A stretch of DNA of 64,000 nt from Planctomycetota bacterium (GCA_016192525.1 JACPTZ010000059.1:84287-148286); one strand, 5' to 3'; positions 27,442-37,257 are shown, numbered from the stretch's first letter. A program made the numbers and translations. Notes: a model not told the origin generated them from the sequence alone.

Positions 27442-28674
27442 TCAGGCTGACTTCTCGATCAGGCAGGCCCGGCGCAGGACGTCCATCCCCTTCTCGAAGA
27501 TCGGGTCGCGGCCGTCGAGGTACTCGTCCGGCTCGGTCACCTCGATGTCGGGCGCCACCCCCTTCCCCTCGAGGCTCTTGCCGCCGGTCAGGTTCTTCAC
27601 GTCCATCACCGGCATGAGGAGCGCCGAGCCGTCCGAGAGCACCACGAAGGTCGAACCCAGCACGGCGCCCGGCGTCTTGCGGCCGACCACCGTCCCGAGC
27701 CGCTCCTTCCGGAAGAGCCAGGCGAAGACCTCCTTGGCGCTCCGACTTCCCTCGTCGATGAGGAGCACCACCGGCTTCTTCCACGCCCCGCGCGGGCGGA
27801 TCGCGGAGAGGACGGCGTTCATCACGAACGGGGAGCCTCCCCGGCCGCGAATGTCGAGGAGGAGGCCGTCGGCCTCCTGAAACTCGTTCTTCACCGCCCG
27901 GTTCATCAGGATCCCCATCTCGGCGGACAGGAAATGCCAGAGATGGATCACCCCGAGCTTGATTCCGCGGCGTTCCTCCACCCGCACGCTCGCCCTCGAT
28001 CCGGCGACCATCGAGGTCTTCTCCGGCATGATCTCGAGCGGAACCGGTTCCCCCCCCCTCGTGCGCCGGACCTCGAGGCGGACCGGCCGGCCTTCCACGA
28101 CCCGGCAGACGAGGTGCGGGTCCGCCACGATGCCCGGGTCGCTTCCGGCATCGGCCAGGTCGGGGCACTCCGCGGGCGGGAGACCGTTGATGGAGACGAT
28201 TTCATCTCCGAGGTGGAGGCCGGCCCGGGTGGCCGGTCCCCCCTCGATGATGGCGTGCGCGAAGTACCTGCCGTCGTGAAGGCGGACTTCGAAGCCCGGG
28301 CGAAGCGTTTTCTTCCCGGCGAACTCCGGGACGAAGTGCGTGAGGTAGATGTCCTTCTCGACGACGACGAGGTGGGAGGCCTTGAGTTCGGCGAGCATCT
28401 CGTTGATGACGGCATGGACCTCCGCCTGCGTTCCGGCCGTCTCGGCCCGGGGCCTGTACTTCTCGCGCACGGCCTCCCAGTCGACGCCGTGGAGATTCTT
28501 GTCGTAGAACGATTTCTTCACCGTCCGCCACGCCTCGTCGAGCACCCCGGGACGGACATCGGCGGCGCGCGCCGGCCGGGAATCGGCCTCTTGGGCCGGA
28601 AGCCGGGCTGAGGCGAGGAGGCTGGAGAGAACGAGGAAGGTCAGGACGGGTATGGCGGGGCGGCGGCGGAGCAC
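27442..28674 (-). CDS. S41 family peptidase with PDZ domain
   Basis: PDZ GPATRAGLHLGDEIVSINGL; LLLDIRGRGGSPF; VLLIDEGSRSAKEVFAW; GTG start at 28674 inferred. Confidence 0.82.
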   Translation of the reverse strand: MLRRRPAIPVLTFLVLSSLLASARLPAQEADSRPARAADVRPGVLDEAWRTVKKSFYDKNLHGVDWEAVREKYRPRAETAGTQAEVHAVINEMLAELKASHLVVVEKDIYLTHFVPEFAGKKTLRPGFEVRLHDGRYFAHAIIEGGPATRAGLHLGDEIVSINGLPPAECPDLADAGSDPGIVADPHLVCRVVEGRPVRLEVRRTRGGEPVPLEIMPEKTSMVAGSRASVRVEERRGIKLGVIHLWHFLSAEMGILMNRAVKNEFQEADGLLLDIRGRGGSPFVMNAVLSAIRPRGAWKKPVVLLIDEGSRSAKEVFAWLFRKERLGTVVGRKTPGAVLGSTFVVLSDGSALLMPVMDVKNLTGGKSLEGKGVAPDIEVTEPDEYLDGRDPIFEKGMDVLRRACLIEKSA

Positions 28675-28830
28675 GGGGACCTCACGAAAAAGTGGGAACG
28701 GGGGCCGGTCGACCGTACGATGATACGGGGACGGGGCCGCGAGCGCGAGGGATTTTCCCGCCGGACGCCCGTCCCGGCAACCTATGGGGGCGCCTCCGGC
28801 GGTTCTGAGTTGTGCACGGGGAGACGCCGC

Positions 28831-29092
28831 TCCCCTCTCCCCCGTCCCCTCCCCCCTGCGGGGGGAGGGGCGATCGGCCCTCCCCGGATCGGAGTCGGGT
28901 GCCGACGGGTCGGTCCGGGAGCCGTTCGTTGTCTCCTCCTCCCCGGAGGAGAGGGGGCTCGCGAGGTTGGTGTCGGAGAGCCCCTCCGTTGTTTCCCCCT
29001 CCCCGCAGGGGAGGGCCAGGTCGGCCGATAACTCGGTCGGAAACGGCCGTTGTTTCCCCCTCCCCGGAGGGGAGGGGGTAGGGGGAGGGGAG
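28831..29092. repeat. CTCCCC/GGGGAG repeat array, left of the DUF559 gene
   Basis: 49-nt segment 28831-28879 identical to 29493-29541; right end shared with 29715-29752. Confidence 0.85.
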
Positions 29093-29115
29093 AGCCCTGT
29101 GAGGGAGAGGACGTC

Positions 29116-29742
29116 ATGACCGTTGGAAGGCCGATCCCGGGGAGGCATCTGAGTCCGAAGATGCGGCGGGTCGTGAAGAAGCTCCGTCGCCCCATGACCC
29201 CCGCCGAGCGCAGGTTGTGGTCCCGCCTACGGGCGCATCGACTCGCGGGGCTGAAGTTCAAACGCCAAGTGCCGATCGGGCGGTACGTGGTCGACTTCTA
29301 TTGCGCCGAACATCGACTGATTGTAGAGGTGGGTGGTGTCTCACACGTCTACGCGGCCATCCGCGATGACGAGCGAGAGCGGTCACTCGTCGCCATGGGC
29401 CATCGGGTCATTCACTTCGGGAATCGGGACATCTTCCAGCGCGTCGAGGACGTGCTCCAGGCGATTCTGAGCCATACGTGCGGCGAAGGCGTTCCCCTCT
29501 CCCCCGTCCCCTCCCCCCTGCGGGGGGAGGGGCGATCGGCCTCTCTTCTGAATGAGCCACCGTCGGGCGGGAGGGCCGGTGGACCAGCCGCGGGTCTCGT
29601 TCCGTCACAAGGGGGGCGGTGCGGAAAAGTCGCCGACGCGCCGTCCTCCGCTGCTTCCCCATCGCTGGGAGGGCCGGGGTTCGTGGGAGGCGAGACGGAG
29701 GAGCCTTCCCTTGCTTCCCCCTCCCCGCAGGGGAGGGGGTAG
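29116..29742 (+). CDS. DUF559 (Vsr-like endonuclease-fold) protein; C-terminus reads into repeat
   Basis: MTPAERRLWSRLRAHRLAGLKFKRQVPIGRYVVDFYCAEHRLIVEVGG; conserved part ends near 29480. Confidence 0.82.
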   Translation: MTVGRPIPGRHLSPKMRRVVKKLRRPMTPAERRLWSRLRAHRLAGLKFKRQVPIGRYVVDFYCAEHRLIVEVGGVSHVYAAIRDDERERSLVAMGHRVIHFGNRDIFQRVEDVLQAILSHTCGEGVPLSPVPSPLRGEGRSASLLNEPPSGGRAGGPAAGLVPSQGGRCGKVADAPSSAASPSLGGPGFVGGETEEPSLASPSPQGRG

Positions 29743-29752
29743 GGGGAGGGGA
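29493..29752. repeat. CTCCCC/GGGGAG repeat array, right of the DUF559 core
   Basis: Direct repeat of the 28831-29092 ends, offset 661-662 bp. Confidence 0.85.
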
Positions 29753-29762
29753 GCGCGCCTTC

Positions 29763-30599
29763 ATGCCAACCGGGTCTCCATCTGAGCATCACGCCTTCTC
29801 GGTCCGCCGCGCCTTCAACACGCCGGACGTGGTCGAGGACTACACCCGCGGGGTGGCGTTCGGGCTGACCGATCTGGAGCGCGAGGTGCTTTGCGGGGCG
29901 CTCGCCGGGGCGGGCCGGATCCTCAACCTTGGCTGCGGGGCCGGCCGCGAGGCGCTCGGCGGGGCAGGGGAGGGGCGGTCGCTCATCGCCTGCGACGTCG
30001 CCCTCGAGATGTGTCGTCGCGCCCGTTCGCAGTTCACCGCCGCCGGCAAGGCGTGGCCGCTGGTCGCGACAGACGCGCGCCGACTCCCGTTCCGGGACGA
30101 GGCCTTCGACGCGGTCCTCGCCACGAACACGCTGATTCAGTACATCTCGCGTCGTCGGATGCGGATCAGGGTCCTGCGGGAGGTCGGGCGGGTCCTCCGG
30201 CCCGGCGGCAGGGCCGCCTTTCACCTGCTTCATCTGGGGCTGTCGCCGACCGCCCCGGGGTATCTCGGCCCCGCGCTGATCCGGAACGGGCTTCGGGCCG
30301 GATTCGGCTTCGCGGTGGGGGGCCTCAATGCGGCGCACAACCTCTTCCGCGGCCTCGCGGGCGCCCTGCTCGGCGACGTCTGGCCGGGCCTCGAACCGGG
30401 GGACTTCGCCACCGGACGCTCCAGCTTCGCCTTCTTCCACTGCTATCAGGCGTCCGAGTTCCGCGCCGACGCGCAGGCGGCGGGGCTCACGGTCCTCGAA
30501 CAGCACGAGGACCTCCCCCTCGCCCCCACGGGTCGCCCGGCCCGGTTTCGCTCTCTTCACGGGTGGAACACGATGATGGTGTGCGAGAGACCTGTGTGA
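29763..30599 (+). CDS. Class I SAM-dependent methyltransferase
   Basis: ILNLGCGAGREAL, DARRLPFRDEAFDAVLATNTLIQY, GRVLRPGGRAAF. Confidence 0.8.
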   Translation: MPTGSPSEHHAFSVRRAFNTPDVVEDYTRGVAFGLTDLEREVLCGALAGAGRILNLGCGAGREALGGAGEGRSLIACDVALEMCRRARSQFTAAGKAWPLVATDARRLPFRDEAFDAVLATNTLIQYISRRRMRIRVLREVGRVLRPGGRAAFHLLHLGLSPTAPGYLGPALIRNGLRAGFGFAVGGLNAAHNLFRGLAGALLGDVWPGLEPGDFATGRSSFAFFHCYQASEFRADAQAAGLTVLEQHEDLPLAPTGRPARFRSLHGWNTMMVCERPV

Positions 30600-30706
30600 T
30601 CCTGTCGCCTCGACGCCAGCCCATCCTCCGAATCTCTGCGCACTTGTGAGACCCCCAGGAATCGGGAGCAGGCCGGGCCAAGCTCGCCATTTCCATGAAA
30701 TCGCCC

Positions 30707-30735
30707 TTGACCTTTTTTCACCTTTGCGGTAGAGT
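30707..30735 (+). promoter_or_regulatory. sigma70-like promoter of the 30772 gene
   Basis: TTGACC-17-TAGAGT. Confidence 0.5.
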
Positions 30736-30771
30736 TTCCTTGTTCACTTCAGCGAACTCCATGGGAGGAGG

Positions 30772-33700
30772 ATGTGCCATGTCAATTCAGACCCTCGTCC
30801 GTCCGTCCGTCCGTCCGTCCGTCCGTCCGCTGTCTGCCTCCTCCTGACCGTGCTCTTCGCCTGGCCGGCGATGGCGCCTGGAGCCACGGGTGACCTCACC
30901 GTGTCCGACGCAACCGCGGCCCCTGCGGCGATCAGCCCGAACGGCGACGGCGCCCTTGATGCGGCGACGATCTCCGCCGCGATCCGCATCGCCGGCAAGT
31001 GGGGTCTCGCCGCGGACAGCGAGAAGGCCCTCGCCGAATCCAGGCGGACTCCCTTCTTCCTCGATATAGCCGTCGTCGTGTCTCAATCCACCACGATTCG
31101 CGTTCTCGCCCGGCGCCTCCCTGTTTCGCCCGTTCTACGCCCGAAGGGGACCCCGGCCGGCGAGTTCTTTCTGTCGGTCCCCTTCTCCCTCGAGTGGGAC
31201 GGCACGATGACCGACGGCGCCGTTGCGCCCGACGCCCTCTACACCCTCAGCATCTCGGCGGTGCTCCGTCGCGGGTCGAACGGTAGCGGCGCCGGGGAGC
31301 AGGTCCTGGCTGTCTCCAATACGGAGACCGCCGGCGTCACGGTGGACACGCGGCCGCCCCGGATCGTCTTCACCCCGGCCAACGGCGAGGCCGCGGCCGC
31401 CGCCATCGGCTTTTTTGTCAGGGTCGAGGTGATTGACGAAATCTCTGCCGTCCATGAATCGGGCGCTGTCCTGCGGGTCAACGGCATCGATCGTACCGCG
31501 CTCTTCCAACGCGGGAGTCCGATCTTCACCTTCACCCCCACCCCTGACGAGTTGGGCGGCCTGATCCTCGGCGCCAATCTCATTGAAGTCGCCGTCTCCG
31601 ACGTTGTCGGAAACTCGACGAGTGATTCGGCCTCGTTCACCCTGACGCCGCCCCCCGAAGGGACGCCGTCGCTCTTTCCGCCGACGGGCGGTGCGGCGAT
31701 CGTCCTGGAAATCGTCTCCGGAGACGGCCAGGGCGGGCCGTCTCGTCGCCCCGCGCGCGACGACTTTGTAGTCCGGGTGCGACGAGGAAGTCGGGCGGTT
31801 CCCCGCGCGCGGGTCGCCTTCTCCGCCACCGGGGGCAACGGCGTTGTCGAGAGGACCCCCGCTCGATCCTGGGTCACGGATGCCCATGGGGAGGCGGGCG
31901 GGCGCTTCACCCCCTTTGATGTCCGCTTCGATCCGGATACCTTCGAACTTCAGGACACGGAAATCGTCGCCTCGCTTCCCGACGATCCCGAAGTGCCGCC
32001 GGTCCGTTTCACCTACACCGTGACTCCCCTTCGCGTCGTGGGAGCGACGCCGTTCTTTGGCCGTACGCCCTGCGGGGATCGGGTCTTTCCCGGCGCGATC
32101 ATCCCCATTCGCAGTCTGGAGATGGTGAAGAACAGCGCCGTCGGGCTCGACACGCTCTTCTTCGCCGAGGAACGCGTGCAAACGACCGCCGGCGTAAGAA
32201 CGAGCGAGATCCGCCCCATGGAGGGGCTGGAGATGGCGGCGGAGATCGGCACGTTCGGCGAGGCGGGCGGGCCCTTCACGGCGGATCCGGAGGCCGCCAC
32301 CTTCCTCCCCCGGCGAGCACGCACCGGACCGGACGGTCGGGTGCGGTTCTATGCGGTCGCGAGAAAGGCGGGAGACTTCGCGATCAGGCTGGTTCCCGCC
32401 GGATTCGGTTTCGCCGACCGGTACTTCGGCTTTTGCGCGCAGGCGGACTTCAAGGTCTGGTTCGACGGTCAGGATACCGCGCCGCTGGCCCCGCTCATCG
32501 TTGGGGGAAACGGCCAGGTCGGACTGGCCGGGACGCCGCTCGCCCGACCTCTCCAGGTGGACGCCGCCTCAGCGTTCGGTATGTTCGCGGTCCTGGTGGC
32601 GGCCCGGTCCGCACCAAACGCCGAGTACGCCCTCGTTCAATCGCGGGTTCGCTTCACGGGGAGAGACGGGAGCGAGGATGTCGTGCGGATCGGCGTCGGA
32701 CTCGCCGAGATGACGCACACCCCGCTGGGACCCGGACCGGCCCTGATCCGGTCGGTCGTCCTGGAGGGCACGGTTCGGTTGACCGTCACCAATCCGGAGA
32801 CGGGCGAGGTTTCGACCTACGAGTGGGACGAGGTCTTCGTGGATCGCGACAACGACTTCGCCTTCGGTCCCCCTGAGGTGGACATTCTGGCGGCGAGTAC
32901 GCTCACTCCGTCCGCGCCGCGTTCCACCGACGCGAACCGCGTGGATCGGGAATCCCCTCCGTCGGGCGCGCAGTTCATCGTGGAGGCCCGCCTGCCCGAG
33001 GGGTTGTCGGGCCCCTCCTGTCTCATCTCGGCCATGGGTATCGGGTACGCGGTGCACGCGGACACGGAGATTCCGTTTCCGACGAGAGGGTTGTCGCTCG
33101 GCGATGCCGACGGCGGATTCTATCGCTCGGACATTCTGGTGGGACTGCGCGAACCCCGGCCGTGGCGCCGGGGCAGCGGAGAATCGTCCGGCGGCGGCGG
33201 AGGCGAGGCGCCGGAGCCTCTGCCGGACGAACTGCCCGACAACGTGGTGCGCGTGGGAGACGTACTGAGGATGGAGGTTTCGCTGGGGGCGGGGGGACCC
33301 GTGGTGGCGCGGTCGGAGAACGGCGCCGGGGCCCTGATCGAGCCGCCGTATGCGCCGTTCCAGTATGACACCGAGGAGGGGGTCAAGAAGGAGTGGTATG
33401 TGAGCAACCGGCTCCTCATCTGTGCGGGAGATCCACCTCCGAGGTTCATCGTGTACTTACCCGAAGGTCCCAGGTACCGAACGCAGCTCTTCTCAGGCGA
33501 CAGGGACATGAACCGGTTCCTGGGCGGACCGCCGTACGAGAACGTGCCGATCGGGACGTTCGAGCCCGTCCCGCCGGCGGCCGGGGGCGGAGGGGATCTG
33601 GGGTGGCCCTCGAACGCGGACTTCGGGAGCCGGTTCCTTTCGAAGGCGGCGAGCGAGGTCCCGGAAGGGCTCGGGTTTTCGCGCGGGATGGTGCAGTATG

Positions 33701-34623
33701 TTCCGCCGGCGGGACTGACGGAGTTCCAGGAACTGGTGATCTGGAATCAGGACTACAAGGCTGAAGAGTACGACGACGAGAGCGCCGTGGCGCAGGACGA
33801 GTTCGCGGTTCGGACCAAGTTCCGGGTGGTCCGAATGGGGCCGGCGCGGAAGAAGGTGAAGGTGCGATTCGTGTTCTGCGGGGATCCGAACGAGACCCCA
33901 ATAACCGATCCAACAGGGACCAAGAGACAAGTCTTGCTTTTTGAAGACGAGCGAGAGCAAACGGTGGTTTTGAAACGGGCGCAGAGCATCTGGGACCAGG
34001 CGTGTTTGGCGCTCGAACTGGCCGAACCCGCGCCGACGGAGGCGCGTGAGCTCGTGAACGAGGCGATCGGAGGCGAGCAGGGGGCCGGATTCAATATGTC
34101 TTCCTACGAACAGTTTGCGTTCGCGGGCGGGCGAGACGGGGGAGCCGTCGTAACGGTGTTTGTGGTCAATGCACTGTTCTTCTGGGACAACGGGGCAAGG
34201 CTCCCAGACGCGGGTTTATCCCAGCCGTTCGTCGGGACGGGCCATCTGGGCGGGATGTTGTTTGTGAAGCGACAGGCGACGCAGGCGGACTCCAACATCA
34301 CGCGGGTCGAGGCTAATCACACGGAGGGGGTGATTCTAGCGCACGAGTTGGGCCATCTTCTGTCCCATGCGGCCGATCTCTATCGCGCCAACGGACAGGA
34401 CGTGCCGCCGGACAAGGACGGCGGAGATATGATTGACGGGTCCGAGATTCCGAACATTCGGAGACTGATGTGGAAACTGAACGGGCAGAGGGGCTACTAC
34501 ATCCCCTTGGGCCAATCAGAGGAAGCGGGTGGAAGTCCGTACGTGAACGGCGGGACAGACGGCGGGGAGAATGGCGACGGGGGCGGTCCCCCTCCCGGAC
34601 CGCCGTCGCCCCTACGCGAGTAG
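30772..34623 (+). CDS. Large secreted protein with HExxH metalloprotease-like motif
   Basis: Signal-peptide-like AVCLLLTVLFAWPAMA; Ig-like N-terminal part; EGVILAHELGHLLSHAADL near the C-terminus. Confidence 0.7.
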   Translation: MCHVNSDPRPSVRPSVRPSAVCLLLTVLFAWPAMAPGATGDLTVSDATAAPAAISPNGDGALDAATISAAIRIAGKWGLAADSEKALAESRRTPFFLDIAVVVSQSTTIRVLARRLPVSPVLRPKGTPAGEFFLSVPFSLEWDGTMTDGAVAPDALYTLSISAVLRRGSNGSGAGEQVLAVSNTETAGVTVDTRPPRIVFTPANGEAAAAAIGFFVRVEVIDEISAVHESGAVLRVNGIDRTALFQRGSPIFTFTPTPDELGGLILGANLIEVAVSDVVGNSTSDSASFTLTPPPEGTPSLFPPTGGAAIVLEIVSGDGQGGPSRRPARDDFVVRVRRGSRAVPRARVAFSATGGNGVVERTPARSWVTDAHGEAGGRFTPFDVRFDPDTFELQDTEIVASLPDDPEVPPVRFTYTVTPLRVVGATPFFGRTPCGDRVFPGAIIPIRSLEMVKNSAVGLDTLFFAEERVQTTAGVRTSEIRPMEGLEMAAEIGTFGEAGGPFTADPEAATFLPRRARTGPDGRVRFYAVARKAGDFAIRLVPAGFGFADRYFGFCAQADFKVWFDGQDTAPLAPLIVGGNGQVGLAGTPLARPLQVDAASAFGMFAVLVAARSAPNAEYALVQSRVRFTGRDGSEDVVRIGVGLAEMTHTPLGPGPALIRSVVLEGTVRLTVTNPETGEVSTYEWDEVFVDRDNDFAFGPPEVDILAASTLTPSAPRSTDANRVDRESPPSGAQFIVEARLPEGLSGPSCLISAMGIGYAVHADTEIPFPTRGLSLGDADGGFYRSDILVGLREPRPWRRGSGESSGGGGGEAPEPLPDELPDNVVRVGDVLRMEVSLGAGGPVVARSENGAGALIEPPYAPFQYDTEEGVKKEWYVSNRLLICAGDPPPRFIVYLPEGPRYRTQLFSGDRDMNRFLGGPPYENVPIGTFEPVPPAAGGGGDLGWPSNADFGSRFLSKAASEVPEGLGFSRGMVQYVPPAGLTEFQELVIWNQDYKAEEYDDESAVAQDEFAVRTKFRVVRMGPARKKVKVRFVFCGDPNETPITDPTGTKRQVLLFEDEREQTVVLKRAQSIWDQACLALELAEPAPTEARELVNEAIGGEQGAGFNMSSYEQFAFAGGRDGGAVVTVFVVNALFFWDNGARLPDAGLSQPFVGTGHLGGMLFVKRQATQADSNITRVEANHTEGVILAHELGHLLSHAADLYRANGQDVPPDKDGGDMIDGSEIPNIRRLMWKLNGQRGYYIPLGQSEEAGGSPYVNGGTDGGENGDGGGPPPGPPSPLRE
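30797..30828 (+). repeat. (GTCC)8 tetranucleotide tract in the 5' coding region
   Basis: Direct reading: accctc(gtcc)8gctgtctgcc. Confidence 0.95.
34573..34616. repeat. CGTAGGGGCGACGG-type inverted repeat at the end of the 30772 ORF
   Basis: GGCGACGGGGGCGGTCC...GGACCGCCGTCGCCCCTACG. Confidence 0.75.
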
Positions 34624-34734
34624 CCGTTCGGGCACTTTGATCACATGCGGCGTGAGCAAGGGGAGGCCCTGCGACCATCCGGTTTCCGGCTCTCTTCGTT
34701 CGTGCTGTTTTCCCCATGCGATTTCGAGGGATCC

Positions 34735-35793
34735 ATGAGTTCATCCTCCGATCGAGTACCGACCTGGCCGCACTTCCTCTGCATCGTCCTGGTTTTCTGC
34801 GCGCTCATCAGACCGACCTTGGCTGGTGATGATCTCGGCTCACCGACAAAGTCCGACTTTGTTCAACAACTTCTGGATACGGGTGGCTACACGTGCGGCG
34901 GAGACACGAATGGCTATCTAGCACGTCTGGAAAGAGACGGAGACGTCAAGACCACGCTGCTCGAGATCATGCGATCAATTTGTGCTACGGGAGAGCATGG
35001 GGATCGGCGCTACTCAGCAAGGGATGATCTGCCGTCAGCCGCTGCCCAGTACCTTGCTCGCACCGGCGACACACGGATGAAGGACGAGGCGATGAAGTTC
35101 TACCAGTCGTGGCTGAATGATCCACATTCTCGGCGGCCACCGGGCGAAAACCCGGAGGAACCCCTCTTCGACGTGCGAAACGAGTTCTACGGCATCTACT
35201 TGATGGCAAGCAACTTCACCGATTCGCGCGACCTCTTTCAGAAGATCATTTGGACTTCTCCGCACGCCGAGCTCCTGAGCGCGGTGGGGCATCATGTCTT
35301 TGGAGTACCTTGGAGTGTCACTGACGAGGGTTACTGGTGGTGGAAAGCGGAGACGCTTCGAGGCTACCTGAATCGTCCCGAATGGACGGATCCCCCGCCG
35401 GGTTGGCCGCCCCCGGATCCCCCCCCTCCCACGCCGGGCTTCGGGCCGCGGCCCAAGAAGAGATCTTCCAACTGGTACCGGGACTCGGGCTATCGGAGTC
35501 TTCAGAAGGATCTGGCGGCTTGGGAACAGGGGAGGGATCCAGCCAACGGCAACCCCCTCAAAGGTTGGAAGCCACCACCCCCGAAGTCGCCTGAGACCGC
35601 GGAGACATCGAGTTCCGCCGTCCCCTCGACGAGCCCTGCCGGCGGCTTTCCTGCCGGCACCGCTCCGGACAAAGGGACCGCGGCGCCGGTCTCCCCTCCA
35701 AGGGACTCCGCGCCCGCGATCTACGGCGTGGTTGGCGCTGCGGGGGTCATCGGGTGTATCCTCGCATGGGTCGCCCTGCGCCGTCGCATGTAG
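34735..35793 (+). CDS. Secreted/anchored protein with C-terminal TM, unknown function
   Basis: Signal FLCIVLVFCALIRPTLA; C-terminal IYGVVGAAGVIGCILAWVALRRRM. Confidence 0.55.
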   Translation: MSSSSDRVPTWPHFLCIVLVFCALIRPTLAGDDLGSPTKSDFVQQLLDTGGYTCGGDTNGYLARLERDGDVKTTLLEIMRSICATGEHGDRRYSARDDLPSAAAQYLARTGDTRMKDEAMKFYQSWLNDPHSRRPPGENPEEPLFDVRNEFYGIYLMASNFTDSRDLFQKIIWTSPHAELLSAVGHHVFGVPWSVTDEGYWWWKAETLRGYLNRPEWTDPPPGWPPPDPPPPTPGFGPRPKKRSSNWYRDSGYRSLQKDLAAWEQGRDPANGNPLKGWKPPPPKSPETAETSSSAVPSTSPAGGFPAGTAPDKGTAAPVSPPRDSAPAIYGVVGAAGVIGCILAWVALRRRM

Positions 35794-35823
35794 CGTGCGG
35801 TGCGGCCTCGCGCCCTTCGCGGT

Positions 35824-37257
35824 TCAGAACGGCCCCTGATACATCCAGATGCCGTTCCGCTGGACCCAGTTCCAGGTCATCTGGACCGATCGCTCCTTCG
35901 GCCCCCCCTTGCCGAGCAGATCGATCTTGGCGAGCGGATCGCCGGCGTCGCCGCCTCCCGGCGGCGGGGTCGGCGGCTCGGGGAGCGAGATGGTGATCGA
36001 TACATAGGTGGTGGCCCGGGTCCCGGTGACGGCGACCTGCTCCAGGAGGACCCGCTTCACCGACTCCCCCTCTCTCTCGATCTTGGCGACCGCCTTCAGT
36101 CGATCCTTCACCGCCTTGCCGTCGATCACGCCGCTCTTCGACTGCGGGTCGATCATCCGCGCCAGGCCGTCGTAGTTCTCGTAGGAGAGGGCCTTCTCGA
36201 ACTCCCCGAAGGCCTTCCGCACCGCCGTCTCCTCCGCCCCGATGAGCTGCTCGCTCGCCTTCTCCTTCAGCGACGAAGAGTTCCGGTAGAGCCAGCCGAC
36301 GACCACGATCAGGAGGATCAGATAGACCCACCCCATCCGGTCCTTCACGAACTGCGCGACCGATTTGCCCGCGTTCTCCGCCTGCACCGAGGCCGCCGCG
36401 CGGTCGAAGGAGGTTCCGCACACGACGCAGACCGTCTCCATCCCGCTCGCGACGATCCCGCACCGGGGACACTTGCGTTTGGTCAGCTCGCCGATCATGC
36501 CGGTCTGGACGTTCGCCCCGCACGACTTGCAGAACTTGTTCTCGGGCGGCTGGACCGTCCCGCAGTTCGCGCACTCCTCGAGGATTTCGAGCTGCTCGAA
36601 GAGCGACCCGCACCAGCGGCACGACTTCGCCTCCTGCTTGATCATCTCGAAGCAGTTCGGGCACTCCTTCAGCGCCTCGCCCGCGCGCACGACCTTGGTC
36701 GGGTTGCGTCGCAGCCCCTTGTTCATCGCGCGGACGATCGACTGGTTCTGCTCCACGGTGAAGAATCCGCGCTCGACCATCATCTCGCTGATCGACGTGT
36801 AGGCCTGGCCGGAGGCGGTCAGTTGCCGGAAGAGGGCGAAGTACTTCTTGGCCCCGTCGGCGTTCAGCACCCCCTTCTCGCAGGCGAGCTTGAGGTAGGA
36901 CTGCGCCTCGGTCAGGACGGTCGACTTCTGGGCGGGCGGGGCGGCGACGGCGGTGCCCGTTCCTCCTCCGGCGTGACCCGCGGCGGCGCCGCCGGAGTGC
37001 GCCGCAGAAGCGCCGCCGGAGTGCGCCGCAGAAGCGCCGCCAGAGTGCGCCGCAGAAGCGGCGCCGGAGTGCGTCGCGGAAGCGACGCCCGCGGCCGCGC
37101 CGGAGGACATCGGCTTGACGGTCGTCGAGCCGGCCCTCGGGATCTCGATCAACTCCTCGCAGTGCGGACACATCCCCTGTCGTCCGGCGAATTTCTCGCT
37201 GAACGAAAGGTCGCTCTCGCACTTCGGGCATTTCAGGCTGATCGGCACGGGGCTCAC
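35824..37257 (-). CDS. Multi-zinc-ribbon membrane protein with octapeptide repeats
   Basis: CPKC/CPHC, CPNC/CRWC, CANC/CKSC, CPRC/CVVC pairs; TM GWVYLILLIVVVGWLY; (SAAHSGGA)n. Confidence 0.7.
   Translation of the reverse strand: MSPVPISLKCPKCESDLSFSEKFAGRQGMCPHCEELIEIPRAGSTTVKPMSSGAAAGVASATHSGAASAAHSGGASAAHSGGASAAHSGGAAAGHAGGGTGTAVAAPPAQKSTVLTEAQSYLKLACEKGVLNADGAKKYFALFRQLTASGQAYTSISEMMVERGFFTVEQNQSIVRAMNKGLRRNPTKVVRAGEALKECPNCFEMIKQEAKSCRWCGSLFEQLEILEECANCGTVQPPENKFCKSCGANVQTGMIGELTKRKCPRCGIVASGMETVCVVCGTSFDRAAASVQAENAGKSVAQFVKDRMGWVYLILLIVVVGWLYRNSSSLKEKASEQLIGAEETAVRKAFGEFEKALSYENYDGLARMIDPQSKSGVIDGKAVKDRLKAVAKIEREGESVKRVLLEQVAVTGTRATTYVSITISLPEPPTPPPGGGDAGDPLAKIDLLGKGGPKERSVQMTWNWVQRNGIWMYQGPF
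36973..37087 (-). repeat. In-frame ~24-nt tandem repeat
   Basis: gccgccggagtgcgccgcagaagc repeated with variations. Confidence 0.85.

Noticed and set aside
29619-29762. Extended N-terminus of the methyltransferase ORF (MRKSRRRAVLRCFPIAG...)
   Set aside because: The extension is translated from the CTCCCC repeat; start set at MPTGSPSEHH (29763).
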